A DNA stretch of 64,000 nt from Bacillota bacterium (GTDB lineage: Bacteria; Bacillota; Clostridia; DSM-8532): the NCBI GenBank assembly GCA_023415205.1, contig JAEZLR010000028.1, positions 1 through 64,000 of the forward strand. Direction: 5' to 3'. Positions within the stretch are counted from its first letter, which is position 1, and the number at the start of each line of letters is the position of its first letter. Both the position numbers and the translations under genes were made by a program. Positions 24,939 through 32,829 of this stretch are shown here, piece after piece. Under the pieces are notes generated by a model. It was not told the DNA's origin, ran no database searches, and saw only the letters and a list, made by a program, of their open reading frames with translations.

Positions 24939-24967
24939 TTGACGGTCTTTTCGCCTAGGAATAGAAT
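24939..24967 (+). promoter_or_regulatory. candidate promoter upstream of the lipoprotein gene
   Basis: TTGACG (24939-24944) and TAGAAT (24962-24967) with 17-bp spacing would give a leader of about 215 nt to the gene at 25188. The interval 24968-25187 shows no gene and no structure I can name. Confidence 0.55.
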
Positions 24968-25187
24968 GATAACGTTTAAAATCCTTTTCAATGAGCAGAT
25001 AAATAGATCTATAGAAAAAGAGGATTTTGATTCATTTGCGGACTGCTCATTTCAAGGTACTCGCCTCAACGGCTATTTTTGTGGCAAGAGCATACGGTGC
25101 CTTGATAGAAGCGGATGAACCTTGACGTTTGAAGCACCGTCTACTCTTGTATAAGCTATATGAGAGCGTAAAGGGGAGGTTTTTTTA

Positions 25188-25715
25188 ATGAAAAAAAGAA
25201 TATATGGTTTTTTATTGGTTTTATTTATCTTTACACTTTTTGCTTCTTGCAACAAACTTGAAGGTAAAGACGAAAATGAAGGTGCCTCTGGTGGGAAGGA
25301 GATCACCCAGAACAGCGCTATGGAAAGCCTGAGCCTGGGAATTCAGGAGGAAAAGTCTCTCGCAGTGATATTGAATTTTCCTGAGGAAGAGACGCTCAAA
25401 AAGGTTAAGAGCCTAAAGACCTATGAGAATGACGACAGTGAAGAAACTCTCCTTCTGATTCCTGTAGAGAACGGAACACGCCTTGAGGTGAAAACCCTTG
25501 AATGGGATAACCAGACACTTAAGGAGACTGGGACAGCCTATTTGGCAGAAAATACAGAGGATGGCTATGGTCTTTATTTAAGAGCCATTCGCCCTGAAGG
25601 AGCGCCACTTCTTAAAATTGTTGTGAAGAGTCCCAATGGTGCCCAGGGGGAATATCTTGTCGCTTACAACGGGAAGGATGGAACGCCGGAAATGGAAATC
25701 ATCCAGGCGGAATAA
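25188..25715 (+). CDS. hypothetical secreted lipoprotein
   Basis: 175 aa. A lipoprotein signal peptide ends in the lipobox LFASC (lipidated Cys at residue 21). The mature part starts with a charged, low-complexity linker and continues as an acidic, beta-rich domain. I do not recognise the fold. GGGGAGG lies 8 nt before the ATG. It is followed by the separate promoter of the hydrogenase-maturation leader, so it is probably a single-gene transcript. Function unknown. Confidence 0.75.
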   Translation: MKKRIYGFLLVLFIFTLFASCNKLEGKDENEGASGGKEITQNSAMESLSLGIQEEKSLAVILNFPEEETLKKVKSLKTYENDDSEETLLLIPVENGTRLEVKTLEWDNQTLKETGTAYLAENTEDGYGLYLRAIRPEGAPLLKIVVKSPNGAQGEYLVAYNGKDGTPEMEIIQAE

Positions 25716-25720
25716 ACCCA

Positions 25721-25749
25721 TTGTTTTCCCGTTCGGTATATGTTATTAT
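25721..25749 (+). promoter_or_regulatory. promoter of the hydrogenase-maturation leader
   Basis: TTGTTT (25721-25726) and TATTAT (25744-25749) are separated by exactly 17 bp. A start near 25756 would place the terminator hairpin at about +125 to +160. Confidence 0.65.
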
Positions 25750-25755
25750 ATTAAC

Positions 25756-25915
25756 AAAGTAGGTGAGTCGTGAGGCCAACAGGTTCTTTCGACAAACCAA
25801 TGGTATATATCCTAAGAGATCGTACTGAAAGCATGAGGGTTCGTCCCGAATGAGAAGGCGAGAAAATAAGGGGTTTTAATATCCTTGTGCCTTTTCGGTA
25901 CAAGGATTTTTTGTT
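25756..25915 (+). ncRNA. unassigned structured leader RNA ahead of the TM1266-hydE-hydG operon
   Basis: The 195-bp gap between this promoter and the regulator gene at 25951 contains about 125 nt with small hairpins (for example GGG-TTCG-TCCC near 25829-25838), then an intrinsic terminator. Promoter, structured segment, terminator and then a gene is riboswitch or attenuator layout. I compared it by memory with SAM, TPP, cobalamin, FMN, c-di-GMP, THF, glycine, purine, guanidine, Moco and T-box consensus features and saw no match. It could instead be an independent small RNA. Confidence 0.55.
25881..25912 (+). terminator. intrinsic terminator inside the hydrogenase-maturation leader
   Basis: ATCCTTGTGCC (25881-25891) pairs with GGTACAAGGAT (25897-25907): eleven pairs including one G-U, with a 5-nt loop, then TTTTT. 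It lies upstream of the gene at 25951 rather than after a gene. Confidence 0.88.
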
Positions 25916-25950
25916 TTATCGTAAAGAGGAATGATGAAAGGAAGATTACT

Positions 25951-26196
25951 ATGGACAGTCGTATTGCTTTGATGGGTATTATTATTGAAAACCCTGAATC
26001 AGTAGAAAAGCTCAACGCCATTCTTCATGACTATGGAGATTATATTGTTGGAAGAATGGGTATTCCCTATCACAAACGTAAGGTATCCATCATCAGTATT
26101 GTTATTGATGCTCCTCAGGATGTCATCAGCGCCCTCTCGGGAAAGCTGGGGATGCTCCCCCAGGTTAATATCAAGACTGTTTATTCCAAGGTTTAG
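25951..26196 (+). CDS. TM1266-family regulator of the iron-only hydrogenase system
   Basis: 81 aa. The sequence pattern (RIALMGIIIENPESVEKLNA, then HKRKVSIISIVIDAPQDVIS) matches the small ACT/NikR-C-like ferredoxin-fold proteins encoded next to hydE/hydG/hydF in anaerobes and called iron-only hydrogenase system regulators. Their biochemical activity is not established. ATG 25951 follows GGAAG with suitable spacing; the frame continues upstream into the terminator and is not coding there. It is 29 bp ahead of hydE. Confidence 0.85.
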   Translation: MDSRIALMGIIIENPESVEKLNAILHDYGDYIVGRMGIPYHKRKVSIISIVIDAPQDVISALSGKLGMLPQVNIKTVYSKV

Positions 26197-26225
26197 ACTA
26201 AAACACCCAATTAAGGAGGACACCC

Positions 26226-27269
26226 ATGTTTGAGCTCATTGACAAGCTTCAAGCCAATAGAACCTTGAACAAGGAAGAATTCGTTGACCTACTAAGCCAG
26301 ATCACCCCTGAAAAAAGTGAATACCTCTTTGAAAAGGCAAGAAGCCTTTCCCGGAAGTATTTTGGCAATAGAATCTATACCCGTGGTCTTGTGGAATTCA
26401 CCAATTATTGCAGGAATGATTGCTATTACTGTGGTATCCGCTGCAGTAATAAAAATGTGGAGCGCTACAGGCTCAGCAAAGAAGAGATTATAGAATGCTG
26501 CAGGCAGGGCTATGGGCTGGGTTTTCGAACCTTTGTCCTGCAGGGGGGAGAGGATCTTAAATTCTCCACCCATGATTTTGAAGACATTATTATAACCATC
26601 CGTACCCTCTATCCCGATTGCGCCATCACCCTATCCATCGGGGAGAGAGACTATGATGAGTATAAGGCTTATTTTGATGCGGGAGCCAACCGGTTTCTGC
26701 TGCGTCATGAAACAGCCAAAGAGGAGCATTATCAAAAGCTTCATCCCAAAGGCTTAAGTCTGTCCCGTCGCAAAAAATGCCTATCCAATTTAAAGGAGAT
26801 AGGCTATCAGGTAGGAACTGGGTTCATGGTGGGCTCTCCTTTCCAGACCTTGGAATGCATTGCCGAAGACCTGCTGTTTATCAAGGAGCTTGAGCCCCAA
26901 ATGGTGGGTATTGGTCCGTTCATCAGCCATACGGACACACCCTTTAAAGATGAGCCCTCGGGTAACCTGGAGCTGACGCTTTTTCTTATCGGTATTCTGA
27001 GACTCATGCTGCCCAATGGCCTGATACCCGCCACCACAGCCTTGGGAACCATCGACAAAAATGGACGTGAATTAGGCATACTGGCCGGTGCCAATGTGGT
27101 TATGCCAAACCTGTCGCCCGTAAGATTCAGAAAAAAATACTCCCTCTATGATAATAAGATTTGTACCGGTGAGGAGGCTGCTGAGTGCAGAATATGCCTC
27201 CAAAATAGAGTTCAGAAAATCGGTTATCAACTGGTTGTAGACAGAGGGGATTTTAAACCCCTGGAATAA
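26226..27269 (+). CDS. hydE: [FeFe]-hydrogenase H-cluster radical SAM maturase HydE
   Basis: 347 aa. The radical-SAM cluster motif is CRNDCYYC (CxxxCxxC), followed by GFRTFVLQGGEDL. The C-terminal CTGEEAAECRICLQNR supplies further cysteines, as in HydE. HydE builds part of the dithiomethylamine/iron synthon of the H-cluster from HydG product. GGAGG lies 6 nt before the ATG. It is followed 19 bp later by hydG. The third maturase, HydF, and the hydrogenase itself are outside this window. Confidence 0.94.
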   Translation: MFELIDKLQANRTLNKEEFVDLLSQITPEKSEYLFEKARSLSRKYFGNRIYTRGLVEFTNYCRNDCYYCGIRCSNKNVERYRLSKEEIIECCRQGYGLGFRTFVLQGGEDLKFSTHDFEDIIITIRTLYPDCAITLSIGERDYDEYKAYFDAGANRFLLRHETAKEEHYQKLHPKGLSLSRRKKCLSNLKEIGYQVGTGFMVGSPFQTLECIAEDLLFIKELEPQMVGIGPFISHTDTPFKDEPSGNLELTLFLIGILRLMLPNGLIPATTALGTIDKNGRELGILAGANVVMPNLSPVRFRKKYSLYDNKICTGEEAAECRICLQNRVQKIGYQLVVDRGDFKPLE

Positions 27270-27288
27270 TAGTTAGGAGGCAACACCT

Positions 27289-28707
27289 ATGTATAACAAG
27301 CTCTCTTCATGTGCCACTGAATTTATAGATGACACAGAGATTCTGGAAACCTTGGACTATGCGCAGACCCATAAAAACAATCGTCCCCTGATAGAAGGCA
27401 TTCTTGAAAAGGCACGGGCCATGAAAGGCCTGGATCATCGTGAAGCAGCCGTGCTTTTGGATTGTGAGCTTTCCGATCTCAATGAAAAGATTGGCCAACT
27501 CGCCAAGGAAATCAAACAGAAGCTGTACGGAAACCGTATTGTCATGTTTGCACCCCTTTATTTGTCCAACTATTGTGTCAACGGATGCACCTATTGTCCT
27601 TACCATCATTCCAATAAGCATATAACCCGCAAAAAGCTTACACAGGAGGAGATCCGCCGTGAGGTGATAGCGCTACAGGACATGGGACACAAGCGTCTGG
27701 CTCTGGAGACCGGGGAAGACCCCGTTAACAGCCCTATTGAATATGTTCTTGAAAGCATCCAGACCATCTATGGGATCAAACATAAGAATGGGGCTATTCG
27801 CCGTGTGAATGTGAATATAGCTGCCACCACCGTTGAAAATTACCGGAAGCTTAAAGAGGCGGGCATCGGAACCTACATCCTCTTTCAGGAAACTTATCAT
27901 AAAGCTACTTATGAGGCCTTGCATCCCACCGGGCCCAAGCATAATTATGCCTACCATACCGAGGCCATGGATCGTGCCATGGAGGGCGGGATTGACGATG
28001 TAGGCCTGGGAGTTCTTTTTGGGCTTAACCTTTACCGCTATGATCTTGTTGGCCTTCTGATGCATGCCGAGCACTTGGAGGCAGCCAAGGGAGTGGGTCC
28101 TCATACCATCAGCGTCCCCAGAATCCGTCCGGCAGATGACATCAACCCCGATGATTTTACCAATGCCATATCTGACGACACTTTTGAGAAAATTGTGGCC
28201 GTCATTCGGTTGGCTGTACCCTATACCGGAATGATTGTCTCTACCAGGGAATCTCAAAAGACGCGTGAACGTGTGCTAAAGCTGGGGATTTCACAAATCA
28301 GCGGCGGCTCCAGCACAAGTGTGGGAGGCTATGTGGCTCCTGAGGCCGAGGAGGATAATTCCGCACAATTTGAGGTGAGCGACAAGCGTAAACTGGATGA
28401 AATTGTAAATTGGCTCCTGAAGCTTGGTTATATCCCCAGCTTCTGTACGGCCTGTTACCGAGAGGGGCGAACAGGCGACCGCTTTATGCAGCTTGTGAAA
28501 TCCGGGCAGATTGCCAACTGTTGTCAACCTAATGCTCTAATGACATTGAAGGAATATCTTGAGGACTACGCCTCTCCCGAGACGGTAAAAGCAGGTGAAC
28601 AGGTCATTATGAATGAGTTGGCTCATATACCCAATGATAAGGTACGTCAGACGGCCATGAATTATATTCTGGAGATGAGGGAAGGAAAGAGGGATTTTCG
28701 CTTCTGA
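27289..28707 (+). CDS. hydG: [FeFe]-hydrogenase maturase HydG (tyrosine lyase)
   Basis: 472 aa. The radical-SAM motif is CVNGCTYCPYHHSNKH. The C-terminal auxiliary cluster site is formed by FCTACYREGRTGDRFM and IANCCQPNAL, where HydG makes the Fe(CO)2(CN)-cysteine synthon from tyrosine. All cluster cysteines are present. The RBS TTAGGAGG precedes the ATG. ThiH shares the N-terminal half but lacks this C-terminal motif, so HydG is the better call. Confidence 0.95.
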   Translation: MYNKLSSCATEFIDDTEILETLDYAQTHKNNRPLIEGILEKARAMKGLDHREAAVLLDCELSDLNEKIGQLAKEIKQKLYGNRIVMFAPLYLSNYCVNGCTYCPYHHSNKHITRKKLTQEEIRREVIALQDMGHKRLALETGEDPVNSPIEYVLESIQTIYGIKHKNGAIRRVNVNIAATTVENYRKLKEAGIGTYILFQETYHKATYEALHPTGPKHNYAYHTEAMDRAMEGGIDDVGLGVLFGLNLYRYDLVGLLMHAEHLEAAKGVGPHTISVPRIRPADDINPDDFTNAISDDTFEKIVAVIRLAVPYTGMIVSTRESQKTRERVLKLGISQISGGSSTSVGGYVAPEAEEDNSAQFEVSDKRKLDEIVNWLLKLGYIPSFCTACYREGRTGDRFMQLVKSGQIANCCQPNALMTLKEYLEDYASPETVKAGEQVIMNELAHIPNDKVRQTAMNYILEMREGKRDFRF

Positions 28708-28758
28708 CAGGGGTTTTAGGAACATTAACAAGATTAAACCACAAATAGACTGTCTTGC

Positions 28759-28788
28759 TTGACGCATGTCAGGCGGTTTGGGTATACT
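28759..28788 (+). promoter_or_regulatory. sigma-A promoter of alaS
   Basis: TTGACG (28759-28764) and TATACT (28783-28788) with 18-bp spacing. It lies inside an in-frame upstream extension of alaS, which argues that the extension is not translated. Confidence 0.7.
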
Positions 28789-28842
28789 TATTTATATTGT
28801 TTATCTAAGAAATTAAACATAAGAGAGGTCGGGAAAACCGCC

Positions 28843-31485
28843 ATGCGCAAGATCGGATTAAATGAATTAAGAGAAATGTATCTTTCTTTTTTTGAAAGCA
28901 AGGGACACCTTCGTTTACCCAGCTTTTCCCTGGTTCCATTGAATGATCCCAGTATTTTATTGATCAATGCGGGTATGACACCCTTAAAACCATATTTTAC
29001 GGGAAGAGAGACACCGCCCAACAAGCGTGTCACCACCTGCCAGAAGTGTATTCGCACGCCCGATATTGAGAATGTAGGTAAAACCTCCCGCCACGGCACC
29101 TTCTTCGAGATGCTGGGCAACTTTTCCTTTGGTGATTATTTCAAGAAAGAAGCTATTCCATGGGCATGGGAATTCCTGACCGAAACCCTGGGGATTCCAC
29201 AGGACTTATTGTATGTTTCTGTTTATGAAAACGACGACGAAGCCTATGATATCTGGAACAAGGACGTAGGCTTAGCTCCCGAAAAGATCTTCCGCCTAGG
29301 AAAGGCCGATAACTTCTGGGAGCATGGCACAGGCCCCTGTGGGCCCTGTTCGGAAATCTACTTTGATCGCGGCATCGATAAGGGTTGTGGAAAACCCGAT
29401 TGCGCGGTTGGCTGTGACTGTGATCGATTCATAGAGGTCTGGAATAATGTTTTCACCCAGTTTGATCGCCAGGCCGATGGGTCCTATTTGGAGCTGGCGA
29501 GCAAGAACATCGATACGGGAATGGGTTTGGAGCGTCTGGCTTGCGTGATGCAGGGTGTGGATAATATTTTTGAGGTGGACTCCATAAGGGCCATTCTGGA
29601 TCATGTCTGTCGTATTGCCAATGTAACCTATGGGAAGGATTATAAGAGCGATGTCTCCATCCGTGTCATTACAGACCACACCCGTAGCGTCACCATGATG
29701 GTGTCCGACGGTATTCTGCCCTCCAATGAAGGCAGGGGTTATGTTTTACGGAGACTTTTAAGAAGGGCTGCCCGCCATGGCAGACTCTTGGGTATCAAGA
29801 GAACCTTCCTTTCTGAAATTGTGGATACGGTTATCGCCTGTTCCGGGGAAGCCTATCCTCATCTTAAGGAAAAGCAGGACTATATCAAAAGAGTCATCAG
29901 CCTTGAGGAAGAACGCTTCTATGCCACCATTGATCAAGGTATGGTTATTCTTGAGGATTATATGAACCAGGTCCGTGACAACGGTACCCTGATGCTTACC
30001 GGAGAAATGGCCTTTAAGCTTCATGATACCTTTGGCTTCCCCTTGGACTTAACCCGTGAAATTGCCATTGAGAATAGCCTCACCCTGGATGAGGAAGGCT
30101 TCCATAAAGAAATGAAGGCTCAGAAGAACAAGGCCAGAGAAGCTCACAAAAGCAAGGAAGGCTCCGCCTGGGAAAAAGATCTCTTTGCCAATACCGACAA
30201 ATCGGTGACCACACGCTTTTTAGGTTATTCACAGTACAGTTGTGAAGGAACTGTTCAATATATTGTTGTAGAGGATGAACTCTCTGATAGCGCCCAACAG
30301 GATGATGAAGTCACTATCGTATTGGATACCACCACCTTCTACGCCGAAAGCGGCGGACAGGCAGGAGATACGGGAACCCTCTCCAATGAGAACTTCCTCA
30401 TGGAGGTAACAGGCTGCAGAAAAACTGCTGACGGTAAGTATCTTCATATCGGTAAGGTCCTTCATGGCGGTGTTCAGGTTGGAGACAAGGTGTTCACTAC
30501 CATTGATATTGAAAAACGCAAGGCAACGGCCCGTAACCATACGGCTACACACCTACTCCATCAAGCCTTGAAGAATACCTTGGGGGATCATGTTAACCAG
30601 GCTGGTTCCATGGTGACCCCTGAAAGATTACGGTTTGATTTTACCCACTTTTCAGCCATCACCCCTGAACAACTGGAAGCCATTGAAAATGAAGTCAATG
30701 GAAAGATACTGGAAAACCTTCCTGTGGATGTTCGTGAAATGGCTGTGGAAGAGGCTAAAAAATCAGGCGCCATGGCTCTTTTCGGTGAAAAGTATGGCGA
30801 TACGGTTCGCGTTGTTTCTGCTGGAAATTACAGCAGGGAGCTTTGTGGAGGAACCCACTTACAGGCGACAGGTGAAGCCGGCCTCATTAAAATATTGGGT
30901 GAAAGCGGTATTTCTGCAGGTGTCAGAAGAATTGAGGCTCTAACAGGCTTCAACGCCCTGACCTTCTACAAGAATCGAGAGACCCTGCTCAAGTCGGCTG
31001 CCGATGTGGCAAAAGCATCAACAGAGGATATTGTGAGAAAAATTGAGGCGCTACACGAAGAAGTCAAAAGCACAAAAAAAGAGCTGGAAGAAGCGCATAC
31101 CAAACTGGTCAAGAGTTCCACCGACAGCCTCATGAACGAGGCGGTTCCGGTGAAGGGAATTAAGATTTTGGCGGCGAAGCTGGATAATCTGGATATGAAT
31201 GCCCTGAGAAATGCCTCGGACACCGTCAAGAATAAATTGGGCTCCGGTGTGGTTATACTTGTGTCGAGTAAGGACGATAAGGTCAATCTCATTGTTTCTG
31301 CTACCAAGGATGCAGTGGCGGCTGGGATTCATTGCGGTAATATTATCAAGGATGCCGCCCAGGCCTGTGGCGGAGGCGGAGGTGGACGACCGGATATGGC
31401 TCAGGCCGGAGGGAAGGATCCGGGAGCTATGGAAGAAGCCCTGCGTGTTGCTAAGGAAAAAGCAATGGCCATGCTGGGTTCATAG
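28843..31485 (+). CDS. alaS: alanine--tRNA ligase
   Basis: 880 aa from ATG 28843, the normal bacterial length. The class II core is at the N-terminus (ESKGHLRLPSFSLVP; RHGTFFEMLGNFSFGDYF), the editing-domain zinc motif HTATHLLHQAL is present with CGGTHL further on, and the C-terminal GGGGGRPDMAQAGG tail is typical. The frame is open upstream to 28759, but that segment contains the promoter. A weak GAGAGG precedes the chosen ATG. No T-box is seen in the 55-nt leader. Confidence 0.96.
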   Translation: MRKIGLNELREMYLSFFESKGHLRLPSFSLVPLNDPSILLINAGMTPLKPYFTGRETPPNKRVTTCQKCIRTPDIENVGKTSRHGTFFEMLGNFSFGDYFKKEAIPWAWEFLTETLGIPQDLLYVSVYENDDEAYDIWNKDVGLAPEKIFRLGKADNFWEHGTGPCGPCSEIYFDRGIDKGCGKPDCAVGCDCDRFIEVWNNVFTQFDRQADGSYLELASKNIDTGMGLERLACVMQGVDNIFEVDSIRAILDHVCRIANVTYGKDYKSDVSIRVITDHTRSVTMMVSDGILPSNEGRGYVLRRLLRRAARHGRLLGIKRTFLSEIVDTVIACSGEAYPHLKEKQDYIKRVISLEEERFYATIDQGMVILEDYMNQVRDNGTLMLTGEMAFKLHDTFGFPLDLTREIAIENSLTLDEEGFHKEMKAQKNKAREAHKSKEGSAWEKDLFANTDKSVTTRFLGYSQYSCEGTVQYIVVEDELSDSAQQDDEVTIVLDTTTFYAESGGQAGDTGTLSNENFLMEVTGCRKTADGKYLHIGKVLHGGVQVGDKVFTTIDIEKRKATARNHTATHLLHQALKNTLGDHVNQAGSMVTPERLRFDFTHFSAITPEQLEAIENEVNGKILENLPVDVREMAVEEAKKSGAMALFGEKYGDTVRVVSAGNYSRELCGGTHLQATGEAGLIKILGESGISAGVRRIEALTGFNALTFYKNRETLLKSAADVAKASTEDIVRKIEALHEEVKSTKKELEEAHTKLVKSSTDSLMNEAVPVKGIKILAAKLDNLDMNALRNASDTVKNKLGSGVVILVSSKDDKVNLIVSATKDAVAAGIHCGNIIKDAAQACGGGGGGRPDMAQAGGKDPGAMEEALRVAKEKAMAMLGS

Positions 31486-31518
31486 TTTCAGGGTTGGAAG
31501 CCAATTAACATTATGAAG

Positions 31519-31546
31519 TTGACATTAAATCAGTATCTCATAACGT
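31519..31546 (+). promoter_or_regulatory. weak candidate promoter of the HIT gene
   Basis: A perfect TTGACA (31519-31524) is followed after 16 bp by TAACGT (31541-31546), which is a poor -10. Confidence 0.3.
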
Positions 31547-31587
31547 TAAGATGTAATGATGTAAATATATTTAGGGAGTGAGTAATT

Positions 31588-31932
31588 TTGGATCATTGCC
31601 TTTTTTGCAGGATTATCAAGGGTGAGATTCCCTCTGCCAAGGTCTATGAGGATGAGCATGTGGTGGCCTTTAAAGACATTCACCCTGCGGCACCCGTCCA
31701 TGTATTGGTGGTTCCTAAAATGCATATTGACAGCCTGGAAGGGCTCAATGAAGAGAACCTGAATCAGGTGGTTCCTATCCATCGGGCCATATTAGAGGTT
31801 GCCAAGGTGATGGGAATCAACGAATCCGGCTACAGAGTGATTGTAAACTGTGGAGAAGGAGCCGGACAAACCGTTTTACACTTGCATTACCATGTTCTTG
31901 GCGGTGTAAAAATGGGAGAAAAAATCATATAA
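31588..31932 (+). CDS. HIT-family (HINT) purine nucleoside phosphoramidase
   Basis: 114 aa. The histidine triad VLHLHYHVLGG gives HxHxHxx near the C-terminus, and the N-terminal CLFCRIIKGEIPSAKVYED is the zinc-binding and family signature. HINT proteins hydrolyse adenosine 5'-phosphoramidates. The start is TTG after GGGAG; no ATG is in frame nearby. It lies just ahead of rpsU and yqeY, a common Firmicutes order. Confidence 0.93.
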   Translation: MDHCLFCRIIKGEIPSAKVYEDEHVVAFKDIHPAAPVHVLVVPKMHIDSLEGLNEENLNQVVPIHRAILEVAKVMGINESGYRVIVNCGEGAGQTVLHLHYHVLGGVKMGEKII

Positions 31933-31955
31933 TGGTATTCAGGCGGAAAAATATG

Positions 31956-31985
31956 TTGACGCTTCTGAAAGCACTATTATATAAT
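31956..31985 (+). promoter_or_regulatory. strong sigma-A promoter of rpsU-yqeY
   Basis: TTGACG (31956-31961) and a perfect TATAAT (31980-31985) with 18-bp spacing. The 5' leader of about 85 nt contains the self-complementary run CGTACGTACG region near 32049-32057. Confidence 0.8.
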
Positions 31986-32077
31986 AGATTACGTGCTGTA
32001 ACATGGTTTACCATTCACACCGACTGGATAAATCCCCTGGCACGGCTGTACGTACGTAACAGAGGGGAGGGATAGAT

Positions 32078-32254
32078 GTGTCTGAAGTAAGAGTTAAGGA
32101 GAACGAATCCCTTGACAGTGCGCTTAAGAGATTTAAGAGACAATGTGCTAAGGCTGGCGTTCTCGCTGAAGTGAGGAAAAGAGAACACTATGTCAAACCC
32201 AGCGTAAAGCGCAAGAAGAAATCCGAGGCTGCGAGGAAGAGAAAGACAAAGTAA
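32078..32254 (+). CDS. rpsU: 30S ribosomal protein S21
   Basis: 58 aa with a GTG start 7 nt after GGGGAGGG. The sequence MSEVRVKENESLDSALKRF, followed by a very basic C-terminus ending AARKRKTK, is classic bS21. The protein sits near the mRNA exit/anti-SD region of the 30S subunit. The gene is shorter than common ORF cut-offs. It is 12 bp ahead of yqeY and driven by a near-consensus promoter. Confidence 0.97.
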   Translation: MSEVRVKENESLDSALKRFKRQCAKAGVLAEVRKREHYVKPSVKRKKKSEAARKRKTK

Positions 32255-32266
32255 GGGGAGAAATGA

Positions 32267-32710
32267 ATGTCCCTTAAGGAAAGATTGTTGAATGATTTGA
32301 AGGATGCCATGAAGGAAAAGGATACCATCCGTAAGGATACCATCCAGCTCATTCGTGCGGCTGTCCTAAAAATCGAGAAAGACAAGCATATTACCCTTGA
32401 TGATGAAGGTATAAGTGATGTTTTGGTCAAAGAGTTCAAAAGCACCCGGGATGCTCTAGTGGAGATAGAAAAGAGCGGACGGGAGGATTTGATTCAGAAG
32501 GCCAACCGTGAAATCGAAATCATTCAGCAGTATATGCCGGAGCAGCTCTCCGAAGAACAACTAGAGGCTATTGTTAAAGAAGCCATCCAAGAAACTGGCG
32601 CTCTATCCTCAAAGGATATAGGGAAAATCATGAAAGTGGTTATGCCCAAAATAAAAGGTAGGTCGGACGGTAATTTGGTCAATACGGTAGTCAAAAAATT
32701 ATTATCATAG
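32267..32710 (+). CDS. yqeY: GatB/YqeY domain protein
   Basis: 147 aa, all-helical. It shows family text DAMKEKDTIRKDTIQLIRAA, IIQQYMPEQLSEEQLEAIV and MPKIKGRSDGNLVNTVVKKL. YqeY resembles the tRNA-binding tail domain of GatB; its role is uncertain, with links to tRNA-dependent amidation. The ATG follows GGGGAG. It forms a two-gene operon with rpsU, closed by a strong terminator. Confidence 0.92.
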   Translation: MSLKERLLNDLKDAMKEKDTIRKDTIQLIRAAVLKIEKDKHITLDDEGISDVLVKEFKSTRDALVEIEKSGREDLIQKANREIEIIQQYMPEQLSEEQLEAIVKEAIQETGALSSKDIGKIMKVVMPKIKGRSDGNLVNTVVKKLLS

Positions 32711-32714
32711 CCAT

Positions 32715-32745
32715 AAAGCCCGGAGTAATAACTTCGGGCTTTGTT
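32715..32745 (+). terminator. intrinsic terminator of rpsU-yqeY
   Basis: AAAGCCCGGAGT (32715-32726) pairs with ACTTCGGGCTTT (32731-32742), 12 pairs including one G-U, loop AATA, then GTTGTT. Confidence 0.85.
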
Positions 32746-32829
32746 GTTACCACCATTTCACTTTAGGTGAATTCCTGACAGAGGATGTGGGGACGCCATA
32801 TTTTACTTTTAATAAACGGGGAAGAAACC

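Noticed and set aside
27673..28257. 194-codon open frame antisense to hydG
   Set aside because: It mirrors the codon bias of hydG, has no RBS and no recognisable motif; hydG itself is unmistakable.
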